NCBI RefSeq assembly: GCF_026342015.1
Contig: NZ_JAPENL010000002.1
Span: 377,001-441,000, forward strand
Origin: Micromonospora lupini
GTDB taxonomy: Bacteria > Actinomycetota > Actinomycetes > Mycobacteriales > Micromonosporaceae
DNA length: 64,000 nucleotides
Direction of reading: 5' to 3'
Positions within the stretch are counted from its first letter, which is position 1, and every line of letters starts with the position of its first letter. This document shows positions 27,835 to 36,767 of this stretch, piece after piece. Under the pieces are notes generated by a model. That model saw only the letters and a program-made list of their open reading frames with translations. It had not been told where the DNA came from and searched no databases. Both the position numbers and the translations under genes were made by a program.

Positions 27835-28047
27835 GTGTCGGATTCCCCGAAGCCACTCGGCTACCGCCTCATCACGGGGCCGGACGATGCCGAATTCTGC
27901 GCCCGCGTCAGCGCCCTTCTCGATCACGGCTATCAGCTGCACGGGTCGCCGGCGCTGACCTTCGACGGCGAACGCGTCATCGCCGCGCAGGCGTTGGTGC
28001 TGCCGCACTCCGTCGGCTCCGAGGCTGCCGAGGGGAGCGCCAGATAG
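27835..28047 (+). CDS. DUF1737 domain protein
   Basis: A 70-residue protein matching the DUF1737 pattern: LGYRLITGPDDAEFCARVSALLDHGYQLHGSPALTFDGE. Members are small, often standalone or fused to other modules, and of unknown function. The GTG at 27835 gives the usual family N-terminus (MSDSPKPL); TTG 27832 and an ATG at 27775 are in frame but add non-family residues. A GGGCGGGGAC stretch upstream could be the ribosome-binding site. Confidence 0.72.
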   Translation: MSDSPKPLGYRLITGPDDAEFCARVSALLDHGYQLHGSPALTFDGERVIAAQALVLPHSVGSEAAEGSAR

Positions 28048-28075
28048 AGACCACGCCGCTGTTGTCGAGGTCCGA

Positions 28076-28459
28076 TCACCAACGCTGCACAAGGTGTTCC
28101 CGGCCCGGTGGTGGATCGTACGGCTCGGGCCAGTAGTCGATGATCTTGCTGATCAGGCCCTGGTCGGACGTCTCGAGCCAGACGCACGCGTCCTGTTGCT
28201 CGACGCCGACGTGGACGTCGAGCAACAGGGCGGCGGAACGACCATCGGCGATCACCCGTCGCGGCCGGAGGTGCCAATCGCCGGGATACTCGGTGTTGAA
28301 CCGCAGGAAAGCGTCCCTGCCGCGAATGCGCTCCCGAGTCTGCGGCATCTCGTACACCACGTCATCGGTGAGCAGGGCGGCCAATCCAGACCAGTCGCGA
28401 CGCTCCAGAACGTCCACGTATGCGTGGGCGGTCTGCCGGGCTATCGAGGTGTCGTCCAC
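28076..28459 (-). CDS. SnoaL-like / nuclear transport factor 2-like domain protein
   Basis: A 127-residue SnoaL-like protein: ARQTAHAYVDVLERRDWSGLAALLTDDVVYEMPQTRERIRGRDAF, then the beta-sheet half ending in SDQGLISKIIDYWPEPYDPP. Such proteins bind small hydrophobic molecules and a few are enzymes. GTG 28459 starts the domain and follows TAGGGT at 7 nt, so it is probably leaderless. The same open frame continues upstream through a remnant of a VOC gene, which an automatic gene caller may fuse to it. Confidence 0.8.
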   Translation of the reverse strand: MDDTSIARQTAHAYVDVLERRDWSGLAALLTDDVVYEMPQTRERIRGRDAFLRFNTEYPGDWHLRPRRVIADGRSAALLLDVHVGVEQQDACVWLETSDQGLISKIIDYWPEPYDPPPGREHLVQRW

Positions 28460-28466
28460 GACGCGG

Positions 28467-28472
28467 ACCCTA
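28467..28472 (-). promoter_or_regulatory. -10 box of the leaderless SnoaL-like gene
   Basis: TAGGGT on the minus strand lies 7 nt before GTG 28459. Confidence 0.5.
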
Positions 28473-28557
28473 GCCTTCGCCGCCGCGCGGACGTCAGACG
28501 CCGCGCCTGCGAGACCGACGACGTCAGCCGGCCGCTCGTCCCGAAAGCGGTGCGGCC

Positions 28558-28690
28558 ACCGTCGGCGGTAGTACTGGACCAGGCAGAATTCGTGGTCCTC
28601 CGGGTCGGCCATGACGACAACCACGCCCTCGTCGTAGTCGTGCCGTTCGCCGGTGAACCGGCTACCGAGATCGACAACCAGGGCCATGGC
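28558..28690 (-). pseudogene. 3' remnant of a VOC (glyoxalase-like) gene
   Basis: The minus strand encodes VVVMADPEDHEFCLVQYY, the characteristic last strands of a VOC-family protein, preceded by only about 20 plausible residues. The rest of the domain (about 90 residues) is missing, and upstream lies non-coding repeat DNA (28807-28886). Read-through in frame to the SnoaL-like gene is an artefact of the lost stop. Confidence 0.55.
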
Positions 28691-28999
28691 GGACCCCGCA
28701 CTCCATGAGGGGCCGGCCCGCCGCATCCCAGGGGCGCCCTGGGCGCTCTGCGGAGTCGCGCCGCGGACTTCTGGGCTTGCAGCCTCCGATGCGCGCGGCC
28801 CGACCCCCAAGATCGCGCTCAATCCTGAATCGAGTGGTATCCCGGCGCCGGACGGCCACTCGATCCACGATCGAGCGTGACCTTGGACGCGACCCGGGCA
28901 GCGCCCTCGCGTACTCCATCACACGTCCTCGGAAGGACGTACGCGGCGCGGGGTTGATCATGTCGACGAGCCGTCGTGGCGCGCTGCACGGGGCAGAGG
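28691..28999. other. Gene-free stretch with an inverted repeat
   Basis: No credible ORF. Its main feature is the imperfect inverted repeat at 28807-28886. Nothing else was recognised. Confidence 0.5.
28807..28886. repeat. Imperfect inverted repeat (CCAAGATCGCGCTC type)
   Basis: Arms of 31 bp (28807-28837 and 28856-28886) match at 26 positions around an 18-nt loop. The arm ends CCAAGATCGCGCTC recur around 38160-38182, so it is a second dispersed repeat type. Confidence 0.6.
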
Positions 29000-29539
29000 T
29001 CAAGAGACCAACGGGGGCCAGCGGTGGGTGCGCCACTCGTCCCATGTCGCGAATCCAGCCGGCGGGTCGTCAATGGGTTCGGTGCCGTCCAGTTCGCCCG
29101 ACGTGGGGATCTCGAAGCTGGCAGCCCACTCGGCGAGCTCGTCGTCGGACATGGGCCACGTCGTGTGTGCCGCTTCGGCCTGGCGTCGATCGACTCGTTC
29201 GCGCTGCTCGGCCGGGGTGAGTTCGAAGTAGCGCATCTCCACCGTCGCGCCGACGTCCGCTGCCGCCTGCCGTAGCGCGGAGCGCTCGTCCCGACCCCAG
29301 AGACCGAAGTCGATCGCGACGTTGTTGCCGAGTTCGAGGGCGCGGAGCCCGATCTGGATGAGCCGTCCTTCGATCACGTCCTGAGCCGATGGCGGATTCT
29401 CGTCCCCATAGAGAGCCTTCACCCACTCGTCCTTCGTGAGGCGAAGTGCTCTCTGCTCGCTCTCGATGCGTCGAGCAGCGGTGGTCTTCCCCGTGCAGGG
29501 CAGCCCCACAGTCAGGAACAGTTTTGGTTGGCTCATCAT
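29000..29539 (-). CDS. AAA family ATPase / zeta-toxin-like kinase
   Basis: A 179-residue P-loop protein with Walker A VGLPCTGKTTAARRIE at residues 11-26, then LTKDEWVKALYG and FGLWGRDERSALRQ, the layout of small ATP-dependent kinases with a lid rich in Arg (RERVDRRQAE). Substrates of such proteins include nucleosides, sugars and antibiotics, so the function is open. The start is ATG 29539 or the adjacent ATG 29536; codons upstream are unsupported. The region around it carries many accessory genes. Confidence 0.78.
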   Translation of the reverse strand: MMSQPKLFLTVGLPCTGKTTAARRIESEQRALRLTKDEWVKALYGDENPPSAQDVIEGRLIQIGLRALELGNNVAIDFGLWGRDERSALRQAAADVGATVEMRYFELTPAEQRERVDRRQAEAAHTTWPMSDDELAEWAASFEIPTSGELDGTEPIDDPPAGFATWDEWRTHRWPPLVS

Positions 29540-29616
29540 CACCCGCTTCCGACCGAACGCCACCATCATTGCCGACATCCGCCCGGACCGCAGGTGGCTC
29601 ACCGCTCACGGCGGCG

Positions 29617-29655
29617 AAGGGTCCCCTCCCGCAAGAATGTCGGGAAGGGACCCTT
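29617..29655. terminator. Hairpin AAGGGTCCCCTCCCG, copy 1
   Basis: Arms 29617-29631 and 29641-29655 match at 14 of 15 positions. It lies 72 nt past the DUF805 stop and shares its arm with the hairpin at 31756-31795. Confidence 0.55.
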
Positions 29656-29726
29656 GCCTGTCCGCGATCGAGCTACGGCCTGAGGTAGGCGATCGGGATG
29701 TTCACACGCTGCTGGGCGTGGACAGC

Positions 29727-30098
29727 TCAGTGCTTGGGGCTGGGGCCGAAGCGGTTCGCTCCGGGGGTGCCCTCCAACACGAAGAACACGATCAGGACGA
29801 CGGCGCCCACGAACGGCACCAAGGCGATCAGCAGCCACCACCCCGTCCGGTCGGTGTCGTGCAGGCGTCGCACCGCGACCGCAAGTGACGGCAGCAGCAG
29901 CGCCAGCGAAGCGATAAGACCGATGAAGCCGGTCGACGAGCCCTCGAAGGTCAATCCCAGTGCGCTGTCCAGGATGGCGGCGACAATGCTGACAAGAAGA
30001 GTGAAGAGGGCGAACCACCAGTACTCAGACCGGCGGGCCCGACCCGAGAAACCGACGTACTGGTTAAGAACCGACTTGATTGCGGCACCGAAGGACAT
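29727..30098 (-). CDS. DUF805 family membrane protein
   Basis: A 123-residue protein with the DUF805 hallmarks YVGFSGRARRSEYWWFALF and AVRRLHDTDRTGWWLLI, and four hydrophobic segments. DUF805 proteins are inner-membrane proteins of unknown function. ATG 30098 has GGGAGA upstream. It has a hairpin terminator downstream (29617-29655). Confidence 0.92.
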   Translation of the reverse strand: MSFGAAIKSVLNQYVGFSGRARRSEYWWFALFTLLVSIVAAILDSALGLTFEGSSTGFIGLIASLALLLPSLAVAVRRLHDTDRTGWWLLIALVPFVGAVVLIVFFVLEGTPGANRFGPSPKH

Positions 30099-30234
30099 AG
30101 CTATCTCCCGTTATTTGAGGGGTTCTCATGGTCAACGCGAAGGCAGCCAAACAGATCGATGTCGCGGGGTCAACGGCTGATCAGGCACGTGAAGGTAGCC
30201 ATGCATGCGCCGACGAGCCGGACAGGGCTGCCCG

Positions 30235-30798
30235 TCACTGTCCCTGTACGCGGTAGCGGAGGTGTACGACGCCGTTTCGGAATCGGCGCTCATCGAGGAG
30301 CTCGAGGTTGGCGCGGATGCCTGTCGGCAACCCTGGCTTTCCGCCGCCGACGACGACGGGCAGGATGAGAAGCTGGCATTCGTCGACCAGCCCGGCCGCG
30401 AAAGCCTGCGCGGCGAGGTTGGCACCTCCCACGGTGAGATCACTGTCGGCCGTGGCCTTCAGCTCGCGTACCGCGGCGGGGTCGAATTGGCGTTCGATTC
30501 GGGTGTCGGCAGTCGACACCGCGGTGAGGGTCGTGGAATACACGACTTTGCCCGCCGCCTGCCAGGCGTTCGCGAAGTCGGCAGTGAGGTCGGACTGCGC
30601 TGCCAGAGCGGCATCGGTCTCCCAGAGGGCCATCGCCTCGTACAGGCGTCGCCCGTAGAGAAGCGTGCCCGCGGACCGCAGGAGGTCGGTGTGGAACGCG
30701 AACACCTCGTCGCCGATGGGGAACCAGTCGAAAGCGCCGCGCTCGTCCTCCATGTAGCCGTCGAGCGACACGTTGTTCACGTAGATCAGCTTTGCCAT
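30235..30798 (-). CDS. Dihydrofolate reductase family protein
   Basis: A 187-residue RibD-C/DHFR-like protein beginning MAKLIYVNNVSLDGYMED, with LLYGRRLYEAMALWE and a C-terminal VVVGGGKPGLP loop. Its ATG lies 13 bp inside the end of the SRPBCC gene, so it is the third gene of the ArsR-SRPBCC-DHFR-like operon. The substrate is unknown; the module is common in actinomycetes. Confidence 0.88.
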   Translation of the reverse strand: MAKLIYVNNVSLDGYMEDERGAFDWFPIGDEVFAFHTDLLRSAGTLLYGRRLYEAMALWETDAALAAQSDLTADFANAWQAAGKVVYSTTLTAVSTADTRIERQFDPAAVRELKATADSDLTVGGANLAAQAFAAGLVDECQLLILPVVVGGGKPGLPTGIRANLELLDERRFRNGVVHLRYRVQGQ

Positions 30799-31292
30799 AC
30801 CGCTACCTCTCGATGATCAGTGGCGACAGCGTGGACATTCGTCAGTGTGGCGTCCAGCTTGGTGAACGCTTGGCGCCAACCCTCCGCGCTGGGGTGCGCC
30901 AGATGTTCGGGGAGCCACTGGCGGATCTCCAGTCGCGTCCGTCCGTCAGCCTCGTCGTGGAACTCGACCCGGAGTCTCGTCTCGAACGGCTCGATGCCCT
31001 CCGGCAGCCGGCCACTGACGTGCATGATGCCGTCGAGCAGTTCGCCGTCGGCGACGTCGGTGAGGTCGACGTGGATGCGCACGCGAAGGCCGGGGTTGGA
31101 GGCGTTGACCTCGGTCCACCGTTGGAAGCCGCCGGGGCGCACGTCGAACTCGATCTCGTCACGCGGCAGCGAGTTGCCGATCGGGCCCCACCACGCCGCC
31201 AGGTGGTCGGGATCGGTGAAGGCCCGATAGACGAGGTCCCGTGGCGCGTCGAACACACGCGAGATGACGAGCTGCGGTGTTCCGGTGGTCAT
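30786..31292 (-). CDS. SRPBCC family protein (AHSA1/START-like)
   Basis: A 168-residue SRPBCC protein with the AHSA1-type start ISRVFDAPRDLVYRAFTDPDHLAAWWGP and the typical C-terminal helix GWRQAFTKLDATL. The fold binds hydrophobic ligands. It starts at ATG 31292, overlapping the ArsR stop (ATGA), and overlaps the next gene by 13 bp, so all three are coupled. Regulation is by the ArsR operator at 31677-31696. Confidence 0.9.
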   Translation of the reverse strand: MTTGTPQLVISRVFDAPRDLVYRAFTDPDHLAAWWGPIGNSLPRDEIEFDVRPGGFQRWTEVNASNPGLRVRIHVDLTDVADGELLDGIMHVSGRLPEGIEPFETRLRVEFHDEADGRTRLEIRQWLPEHLAHPSAEGWRQAFTKLDATLTNVHAVATDHREVAVWQS

Positions 31293-31663
31293 TCGGGCTC
31301 CCCGGGGTCGTCGGCAGTCCGGTCCGTTGCCGGCCCGGCGGCCTGCACCGCGGCGAGGTGGGCGTCGAGGCGGGTCAGCGACGCGTCCCAGAGCCGCCGG
31401 TAGCGCGCGATCCAGTCGGCGGCCTCGCGCAGCGGGGCGGATTCGAGGTGACTCGCGCGCCACTTGCCCGACCGCGACCGCGAGATGAGCGCGGCGCTCT
31501 CGAGCACTTTCAGGTGCCGCGACACCGCCGGCATCGAGATCGACAGAGGAGCGGTGAGCTCGGTGACCGTGGCGTCGCGTTCGGCCAACTCGGCGATGAT
31601 CGCCCGTCGAGTTGGGTCGGAAAGCGCCGAGAACACCGCGCTGAGCTGATCGGTACCAGCCAC
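31289..31663 (-). CDS. ArsR family transcriptional regulator
   Basis: A 124-residue winged-helix repressor: FSALSDPTRRAIIAELAERDATVTEL, recognition helix SMPAVSRHLKVLESAALI, wing RSRSGKWRASHLE. No metal-binding cysteines are seen, so it belongs to the non-metal ArsR group paired with SRPBCC proteins. GTG 31663 follows AAGGGAG at 6 nt; GTG 31678 lies within the operator and is less likely. An operator overlaps its own promoter, indicating autoregulation. Confidence 0.92.
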   Translation of the reverse strand: MAGTDQLSAVFSALSDPTRRAIIAELAERDATVTELTAPLSISMPAVSRHLKVLESAALISRSRSGKWRASHLESAPLREAADWIARYRRLWDASLTRLDAHLAAVQAAGPATDRTADDPGEPE

Positions 31664-31676
31664 CGAAGCTCCCTTC

Positions 31677-31723
31677 ACTTAACCAACTCGTTAAGTGTAT
31701 TGAGACGCGAACGATGTTGTCAA
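31677..31723 (-). promoter_or_regulatory. ArsR promoter and operator
   Basis: TTGACA (31718-31723) and TACACT (31694-31699) on the minus strand are separated by 18 nt, close to an ideal promoter. The palindrome ACTTAAC-N6-GTTAAGT (31677-31696) overlaps the -10 box and start point, a classic repressor site for the ArsR protein. Confidence 0.75.
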
Positions 31724-31755
31724 CGAACGGGCCGACGCGGTCCCGACGAAAACAG

Positions 31756-31795
31756 AAGGGTCCCCTCCCGACGACGCTGTCGGGAGGGGACCCTT
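31756..31795 (-). terminator. Hairpin AAGGGTCCCCTCCCG, copy 2 (terminator of the binding-protein gene)
   Basis: Perfect 15-bp arms (31756-31770, 31781-31795) with a 10-nt loop, 17 nt after the binding-protein stop and followed on the minus strand by CTGTTTTC. Confidence 0.8.
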
Positions 31796-31812
31796 GGTTT
31801 CTGCGGTGCGAG

Positions 31813-33555
31813 CTACGACGTGACGTACGCGTTCACGAACGACGGATAGCCGAAGACGCTGGAGATGAAGACCCCGCCCGCCTTGGACCCGTGCACGTGG
31901 TAGGCCACATCCACGAAGAGCGGCACCACAGGCGCGTGCTCCTTCATGATCCGCTCGTCGAGCTTGGCCCACTCCAGGCCCTGGTCGGCGGCGGGCATGG
32001 CCTGGATGCGGTCCATCTCGGCGTTGATCGTCGGGTCGTTGAAGTAGGACTGGTTGCTGTTGCCCTCGGGCTTGATGGTCCGGCCGTCGTAGAGCACCGG
32101 CAGAATCGAAGCCCCGCTCGGCCAGTCCGCCGCCCAGTTACCGATGTAGAGGTCCCAGGGGTTGTTCTTCTTCTTGACCTCGTCGAGCTTGGCGTCGTCC
32201 GAGATGTTCCGCAGCGTGATCTTGAAGCCGGCCCGCTCCAGGTTGGCCTTGAGCTGAGCACCCTGCTGCTGCTCGGTCGAGTTGTCGGCGACACCGAGGA
32301 CCAGCTCCGGCGTCTTGCCACCGAGCAGCTCCTTGGCCTTGTCGACGTTGCCGTTGGCGCCCGCCGGGTACGCGTCGTACGCCTTGTAGCCGATCGTGGC
32401 CGGCGGCATCAACGTGGTCAGCGGCGCGGCGACGGTCTGCCCGCCCATCGCCTTGATGAGGCCCTCGCGGTCGATGGCGTAGTTGAGCGCCTGCCGCACC
32501 TTCAGGTCGGTGACCCGCTGGTTGTTGATGACGAGCTGGTTGGCGCTCGGGGTCGGCGAGAGGATGGTGCGGGACTTGAGCGCGGCGTCCCCGGCCACCT
32601 TGGCGACAAGCGAGGCGGGCACGCTGTTGAAGGCGAGCGCGCTCTGGTCGGCGCCGTTGTCGGCGATCACCCGGTTGCTGGCGGCGTCCGCGGTCGGGCC
32701 GAAGCTCCACACGAACTGGTCCGGGTACTGGTGCCGGACCGGGTCGGTCTTCGGGTCCCAGTTGGGGTTGCGGTCAAGCGTGATCTGCACGCCGACCTGG
32801 TTCTTGGCGACCTTGTACGGGCCGGACGAGAACGGCTGCTTGTCCAGGTCGACGCCTGTGTCCTTGTCGGCGATCAGCGGCGCGGTGGTCGGCAGCGAGG
32901 CCGCGAACGGCAGGTCGCAGCGGGGCTTGGCGAACTCGAAGCGCAGCGTCTTGGCGTCCGGCGTGCTCAGGCCGGGCGGCAGGGACGTCTTGTTCTTCTT
33001 GAAGTCCCACTTGGTGTCGAACTGCGGGGTGTCGGCCAGCCACTCCTGGATGTAGGTCGGGCCGCCGGCGAGGTCGGGGTCGAAGGAGCGGGCGATGCCG
33101 TACGCGATCTCCTTGGAGGTGATCGGCCGGCCGTCCTCGAACTTCACCCCGTCCTTGACTGTGAATTCCCAGACCTTGCAGTCGTTGTTGACGTTCTTGC
33201 CAGGCGTCTCGGCCAGGTCGCCGACGAGAACCAGGCCGCCCTTGCCGTCGTCCTTCCAGGTGGTCAGGTAGCGGGCGAAGAGCGGGTTGGTCATCAGGCC
33301 CGCGAACGAGTACGTGCGCTGCGGGTCCAGGTGGGAGATCGGCGACTCCCGGATGATGGTGAAGATGCCGCCCTTCGCGGCGCCGCTCACCTCGGCCGCC
33401 GGCCCCTGCGAGTCCTTCGGGTCGGTCGCGATGACCCCGGTCTGCTGCCGTTCGGTGTCCACAGTGGTGCCCTCGCCCGTGTTCTTCGAGCACGCACCCA
33501 ATGCCACCACCAGAGCGATCGCGCCGCCTGCGGCAGCCACCACGCGTGGTCTCAT
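31813..33555 (-). CDS. Peptide ABC transporter substrate-binding lipoprotein
   Basis: A 580-residue SBP family 5 protein. The N-terminus is a lipoprotein signal with lipobox LVVALGAC, so it is anchored on the outer face of the membrane after cleavage before Cys. Motifs include the Leu-rich segment VRQALNYAIDREGLIK and the C-terminal LDERIMKEHAPVVPLFVD typical of DppA/OppA. It captures peptides for the permease and ATPase genes upstream. ATG 33555 with AAGGGGG is preferred over GTG 33570. A promoter of its own (33634-33661) suggests extra expression. Confidence 0.93.
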   Translation of the reverse strand: MRPRVVAAAGGAIALVVALGACSKNTGEGTTVDTERQQTGVIATDPKDSQGPAAEVSGAAKGGIFTIIRESPISHLDPQRTYSFAGLMTNPLFARYLTTWKDDGKGGLVLVGDLAETPGKNVNNDCKVWEFTVKDGVKFEDGRPITSKEIAYGIARSFDPDLAGGPTYIQEWLADTPQFDTKWDFKKNKTSLPPGLSTPDAKTLRFEFAKPRCDLPFAASLPTTAPLIADKDTGVDLDKQPFSSGPYKVAKNQVGVQITLDRNPNWDPKTDPVRHQYPDQFVWSFGPTADAASNRVIADNGADQSALAFNSVPASLVAKVAGDAALKSRTILSPTPSANQLVINNQRVTDLKVRQALNYAIDREGLIKAMGGQTVAAPLTTLMPPATIGYKAYDAYPAGANGNVDKAKELLGGKTPELVLGVADNSTEQQQGAQLKANLERAGFKITLRNISDDAKLDEVKKKNNPWDLYIGNWAADWPSGASILPVLYDGRTIKPEGNSNQSYFNDPTINAEMDRIQAMPAADQGLEWAKLDERIMKEHAPVVPLFVDVAYHVHGSKAGGVFISSVFGYPSFVNAYVTS

Positions 33556-33633
33556 GAATACCCCCTTCACCCATGTGCCGTGCGGTTTCGCCGGGGCGAG
33601 AACCGCCGACGTCCCGAGGATCGTAAGGAAGAA

Positions 33634-33661
33634 AACCTACGAGTTGTGTAACAGTTGTCGA
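33634..33661 (-). promoter_or_regulatory. Putative promoter of the substrate-binding protein gene
   Basis: TCGACA (33656-33661) and TAGGTT (33634-33639) lie 16 nt apart on the minus strand, in the 146-bp gap after the permease gene. Confidence 0.4.
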
Positions 33662-33701
33662 TAAATTTCGCCACCGGTCGGCGTGGCGGACACCAGGCGG
33701 C

Positions 33702-34688
33702 TCAGCGCAGCCGCACCCGCGGGTCGATGGCCGCGTAGAGCAGGTCCACCAGGACGTTCGCCAACACCACGAAGACGGCCGCGATCAGCACTGTGGCCAT
33801 GATGGTCGGCAGGTCACCCGAGCGCACCGCGTCCACCGCGGTACGCCCCAGCCCCTGGATGCCGAACGTCGTCTCGGTGATCACCGTGCCGCCCAGCGCC
33901 CCGCCCACGTCCAGGCCGGCGATGGTCACCACCGGGGTGATCGCCGCGCGCAGCGCGTGCCGCCCGTACACCGTGGGTTTGGCCAGGCCCTTCGCCCGCG
34001 CGGTCCGGACGAAGTCCTCCGACAGCGTCTCCAGCATCTGCGCCCGCGACAGCCGGGCGTAGATGGCCGAGAACAGGAAGGCCAGCGCCACCCAGGCGAG
34101 CACCAGCCCGCTTGCCCACTTCGCCGGATTGTCGAAGATCGAGGTGTAGCTGGGTACCGGCAGCCACCGCAGGTTGTAGACGAACACCAGCAGCAGCACC
34201 GCGCCCACGAAGTAGAGCTGCAACGACGCGCCGGTCAGCGAGAAGCCGATGGCCAGGCGGTCCAGCCAGGTGCCCCGGCGCAGCGCCGAGACCATGCCCA
34301 GCCCCACGCCGAGCAGCAGCCAGAGGATCGCCGCCGGGATCACGATGCTCAGCGTCACCGGCAGCACCCGGCCGATGGTGTCCGAGACCGCCTCGTTGGA
34401 GACGTACGACCAGCCCAGGCAGGGCGCGTCACACCTGCCGCCCTGCGCGCTGCCCAGGTCCCGGCCGGTGACGATGCCCTTCATGTAACCGGCGTACTGG
34501 CTGATCAGCGGGTCGTTGAGGCCCAGGTCGTCGCGGACGCGCTCCAGGCGCTCCGGGTTGCAGTTCTTCGAGCAGATGCTGGTGACCGGGTCGCGCGGCA
34601 GGGCGAAGAACATCAGGAAGGTCAGCACGCTCACCGCGAACAGGGTCAGCGTCGCGGAGAACAGCCGCTTGATCAGGAACCGGATCAT
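33702..34688 (-). CDS. ABC transporter permease (DppB type)
   Basis: A 328-residue inner-membrane permease with six predicted TM segments and the EAA-type loop near SEDFVRTARAKGLAKPTVYGRHALR. It begins MIRFLIKRLFSATLTLFAVSVLTFL as in DppB/OppB. The first periplasmic loop is long and contains two Cys pairs (CSKNC, CDAPC), which is unusual. It follows the DppC-type gene by 10 bp and is the fourth gene of the operon. Confidence 0.95.
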   Translation of the reverse strand: MIRFLIKRLFSATLTLFAVSVLTFLMFFALPRDPVTSICSKNCNPERLERVRDDLGLNDPLISQYAGYMKGIVTGRDLGSAQGGRCDAPCLGWSYVSNEAVSDTIGRVLPVTLSIVIPAAILWLLLGVGLGMVSALRRGTWLDRLAIGFSLTGASLQLYFVGAVLLLVFVYNLRWLPVPSYTSIFDNPAKWASGLVLAWVALAFLFSAIYARLSRAQMLETLSEDFVRTARAKGLAKPTVYGRHALRAAITPVVTIAGLDVGGALGGTVITETTFGIQGLGRTAVDAVRSGDLPTIMATVLIAAVFVVLANVLVDLLYAAIDPRVRLR

Positions 34689-34698
34689 GAGTCCACCC

Positions 34699-35706
34699 CT
34701 ACCGGGACGACTTCGGGTCGAGCGCGTCCCGCAACGCGTCGCCGAAGAGGTTGAAGGCGAACACCAGCGCGAAGATCGTGATGCCCGGGAAGAACACGTA
34801 CGCCGGGTCGGTCTGGAGGAAGTCCAGACTGCGGTAGATCATCCGGCCGAAGCTCGGCGTCTCGTCGCTGAGGCCGACGCCGATGAACGACAGCGCTGCC
34901 TCGCTGGTGATGAACTGCGGCACCGCGAGCGAGAACGAGACCAGGATCGGCGCCCAGATGTTCGGCAGCAGTTGCCGGAAGATGATGTGCCCCAACCCGG
35001 CGCCGCTGGCCTTGGCCGCCTCCACGAACTCCCGTTCGCGCAGCGCGATCACCTGCCCGCGGACCAGCCTCGCCGTGCTGGTCCAGCCGAAGATCGCGAA
35101 CACGGCGATCAGCACACCCACCCCGAAGGCGGACGACACCTGCCCCCGCTCGCCGTAGAAGCGCAGCGTGATGGTGGGAGTGAGCGCCAGCGCGATGATG
35201 AGGAACGGCATGGCAAGCGTCAGGTCGGTGATCCAGTTGATCACCGCGTCGAGCCAACCGCCGAGGTAGCCGGCGAGCGCGCCGAGCACGATGCCGATCG
35301 TGGCGGTGATCAGCGCGGCGGCGAACGCGATGAACAGCGACGTCCGCAGGCCGTAGATCAGCCGGATGAAGATGTCCCGGCCCAACCCCGGCTCCAGGCC
35401 GAACCAGTGCTCCCCGGTGACACCCCCGACGTACCCCAGCGGCATGCCGAAGCCGTCCAGCAGATTCTGGAACTGCTCGCGCGGCCCGATCCCGTAGACC
35501 ATCTCGATCAGCGGAGCGGACAACCCCAACAGCAGAAAGAACACCAGGAGTACGCCGCTGACCACGGCCGTGCGGTCACGACGCAGCCGCAGCCAGGCGA
35601 GCTGACCTGGCGAACGGCCGACGATGCCCTTCGCCGTGGTCGCGATCGCGTCCGGATCGGACTCGATCTCGGCCAGCGCCACACCCTCCACCGGGGACAG
35701 GCTCAC
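34699..35706 (-). CDS. ABC transporter permease (DppC type)
   Basis: A 335-residue permease with a cytoplasmic N-terminus of about 50 residues, then TM segments starting at [20 protein letters not shown]. The conserved loop is [30 protein letters not shown] 35706 overlaps the ATPase stop (GTGA); the open frame reaching 35895 is out-of-frame ATPase sequence. It pairs with the DppB-type permease to form the peptide channel. Confidence 0.95.
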   Translation of the reverse strand: MSLSPVEGVALAEIESDPDAIATTAKGIVGRSPGQLAWLRLRRDRTAVVSGVLLVFFLLLGLSAPLIEMVYGIGPREQFQNLLDGFGMPLGYVGGVTGEHWFGLEPGLGRDIFIRLIYGLRTSLFIAFAAALITATIGIVLGALAGYLGGWLDAVINWITDLTLAMPFLIIALALTPTITLRFYGERGQVSSAFGVGVLIAVFAIFGWTSTARLVRGQVIALREREFVEAAKASGAGLGHIIFRQLLPNIWAPILVSFSLAVPQFITSEAALSFIGVGLSDETPSFGRMIYRSLDFLQTDPAYVFFPGITIFALVFAFNLFGDALRDALDPKSSR

Positions 35707-36767
35707 GACGACACCTCCTCGGTAATCGGAGCAGCCGACCCCGCGACCTCCGGACTCGTGCTGGCTGCTTCCCCTTCGGGGCTCGTGCTGGCCGATTCCC
35801 TTTCCGGGAAGTGACATGCGGTGGCCTGGTTTCCGCCGTCGCGCGGGACCAGTGCCGGCTCCTCGGTGGCGCAGATGTCCTGCGCCTTCCAGCACCGGGT
35901 GCGGAACCGGCAGCCCGACGGCGGGTCCAGCGGGGTGGGCACGTCACCGGTCAGCCGGATCCGGCCCGCCGGGCCGAGCTGCGTGACGTCCGGGATCGCC
36001 GAGAGCAGAGCCCGGGTGTACGGATGCTGCGGGCGCTCGTAGATGTCGGCCCGGTCGCCGATCTCCACGATCCGCCCCAGGTACATGACCGCTACCCGTT
36101 GGCAGAAGTGCCTGACCACGGCCAGGTCGTGCGCGATGAACACGAACGCCAGACCAAGCTCCCGTTGCAGGTCGCGCAGCAGGTTGACGACCTGCGCCTG
36201 GATCGAGACGTCCAGCGCCGACACCGGCTCGTCCGCGACGATCAGCTTCGGCCGCAGGGCCAGCGCGCGGGCGATGCCGATGCGCTGACGCTGACCGCCG
36301 GAGAACTCGTGCGGGTACCTGTTGTAGTGCTCCGGGTTCAGCCCGACCAGCTCCAACAGCTCCTGCACCCGCGCCTTGATCCCGCCCGGCGGTTTGCTGC
36401 CGTTGACCTGCAACGGCATCGCCACGATCCGACCCACTGTGTGCCGGGGGTTCAACGACGCGTACGGGTCCTGGAAGATGATCTGCAGTTCCTGCCGCAG
36501 CGGGCGCAGCTCTCGACGCCCGGCGTGGGTGATGTCCCGCCCGTCGAACTCGATGCTGCCGGCCGTCGGCTCCAACAGCCGCACCAGCATCCGGCCGGTG
36601 GTGGTCTTGCCGCAGCCGGACTCCCCCACCAGGCCGAGCGTCTCGCCGGGGCGCACGTCGAAGTCGAGGCCGTCGACCGCCCGCACCAGGCCGGCGCCGC
36701 GCAGCCCCTGGCGGACCGGGAAGTGCTTGGTCAGTCCGCGTACGCGCAGCAGTGGTTCGTCGGTCAT
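35703..36767 (-). CDS. Peptide ABC transporter ATP-binding protein (DppF type)
   Basis: A 354-residue ATPase: Walker [18 protein letters not shown], signature [17 protein letters not shown], Walker [13 protein letters not shown], and the oligopeptide-transporter C-terminal domain with [14 protein letters not shown] (Cys-rich, iron-sulfur-like region). It has an odd C-terminal tail with the near-repeat [15 protein letters not shown] not usual in the family. ATG 36767 overlaps the DppD stop (ATGA). Confidence 0.95.
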   Translation of the reverse strand: MTDEPLLRVRGLTKHFPVRQGLRGAGLVRAVDGLDFDVRPGETLGLVGESGCGKTTTGRMLVRLLEPTAGSIEFDGRDITHAGRRELRPLRQELQIIFQDPYASLNPRHTVGRIVAMPLQVNGSKPPGGIKARVQELLELVGLNPEHYNRYPHEFSGGQRQRIGIARALALRPKLIVADEPVSALDVSIQAQVVNLLRDLQRELGLAFVFIAHDLAVVRHFCQRVAVMYLGRIVEIGDRADIYERPQHPYTRALLSAIPDVTQLGPAGRIRLTGDVPTPLDPPSGCRFRTRCWKAQDICATEEPALVPRDGGNQATACHFPERESASTSPEGEAASTSPEVAGSAAPITEEVSS

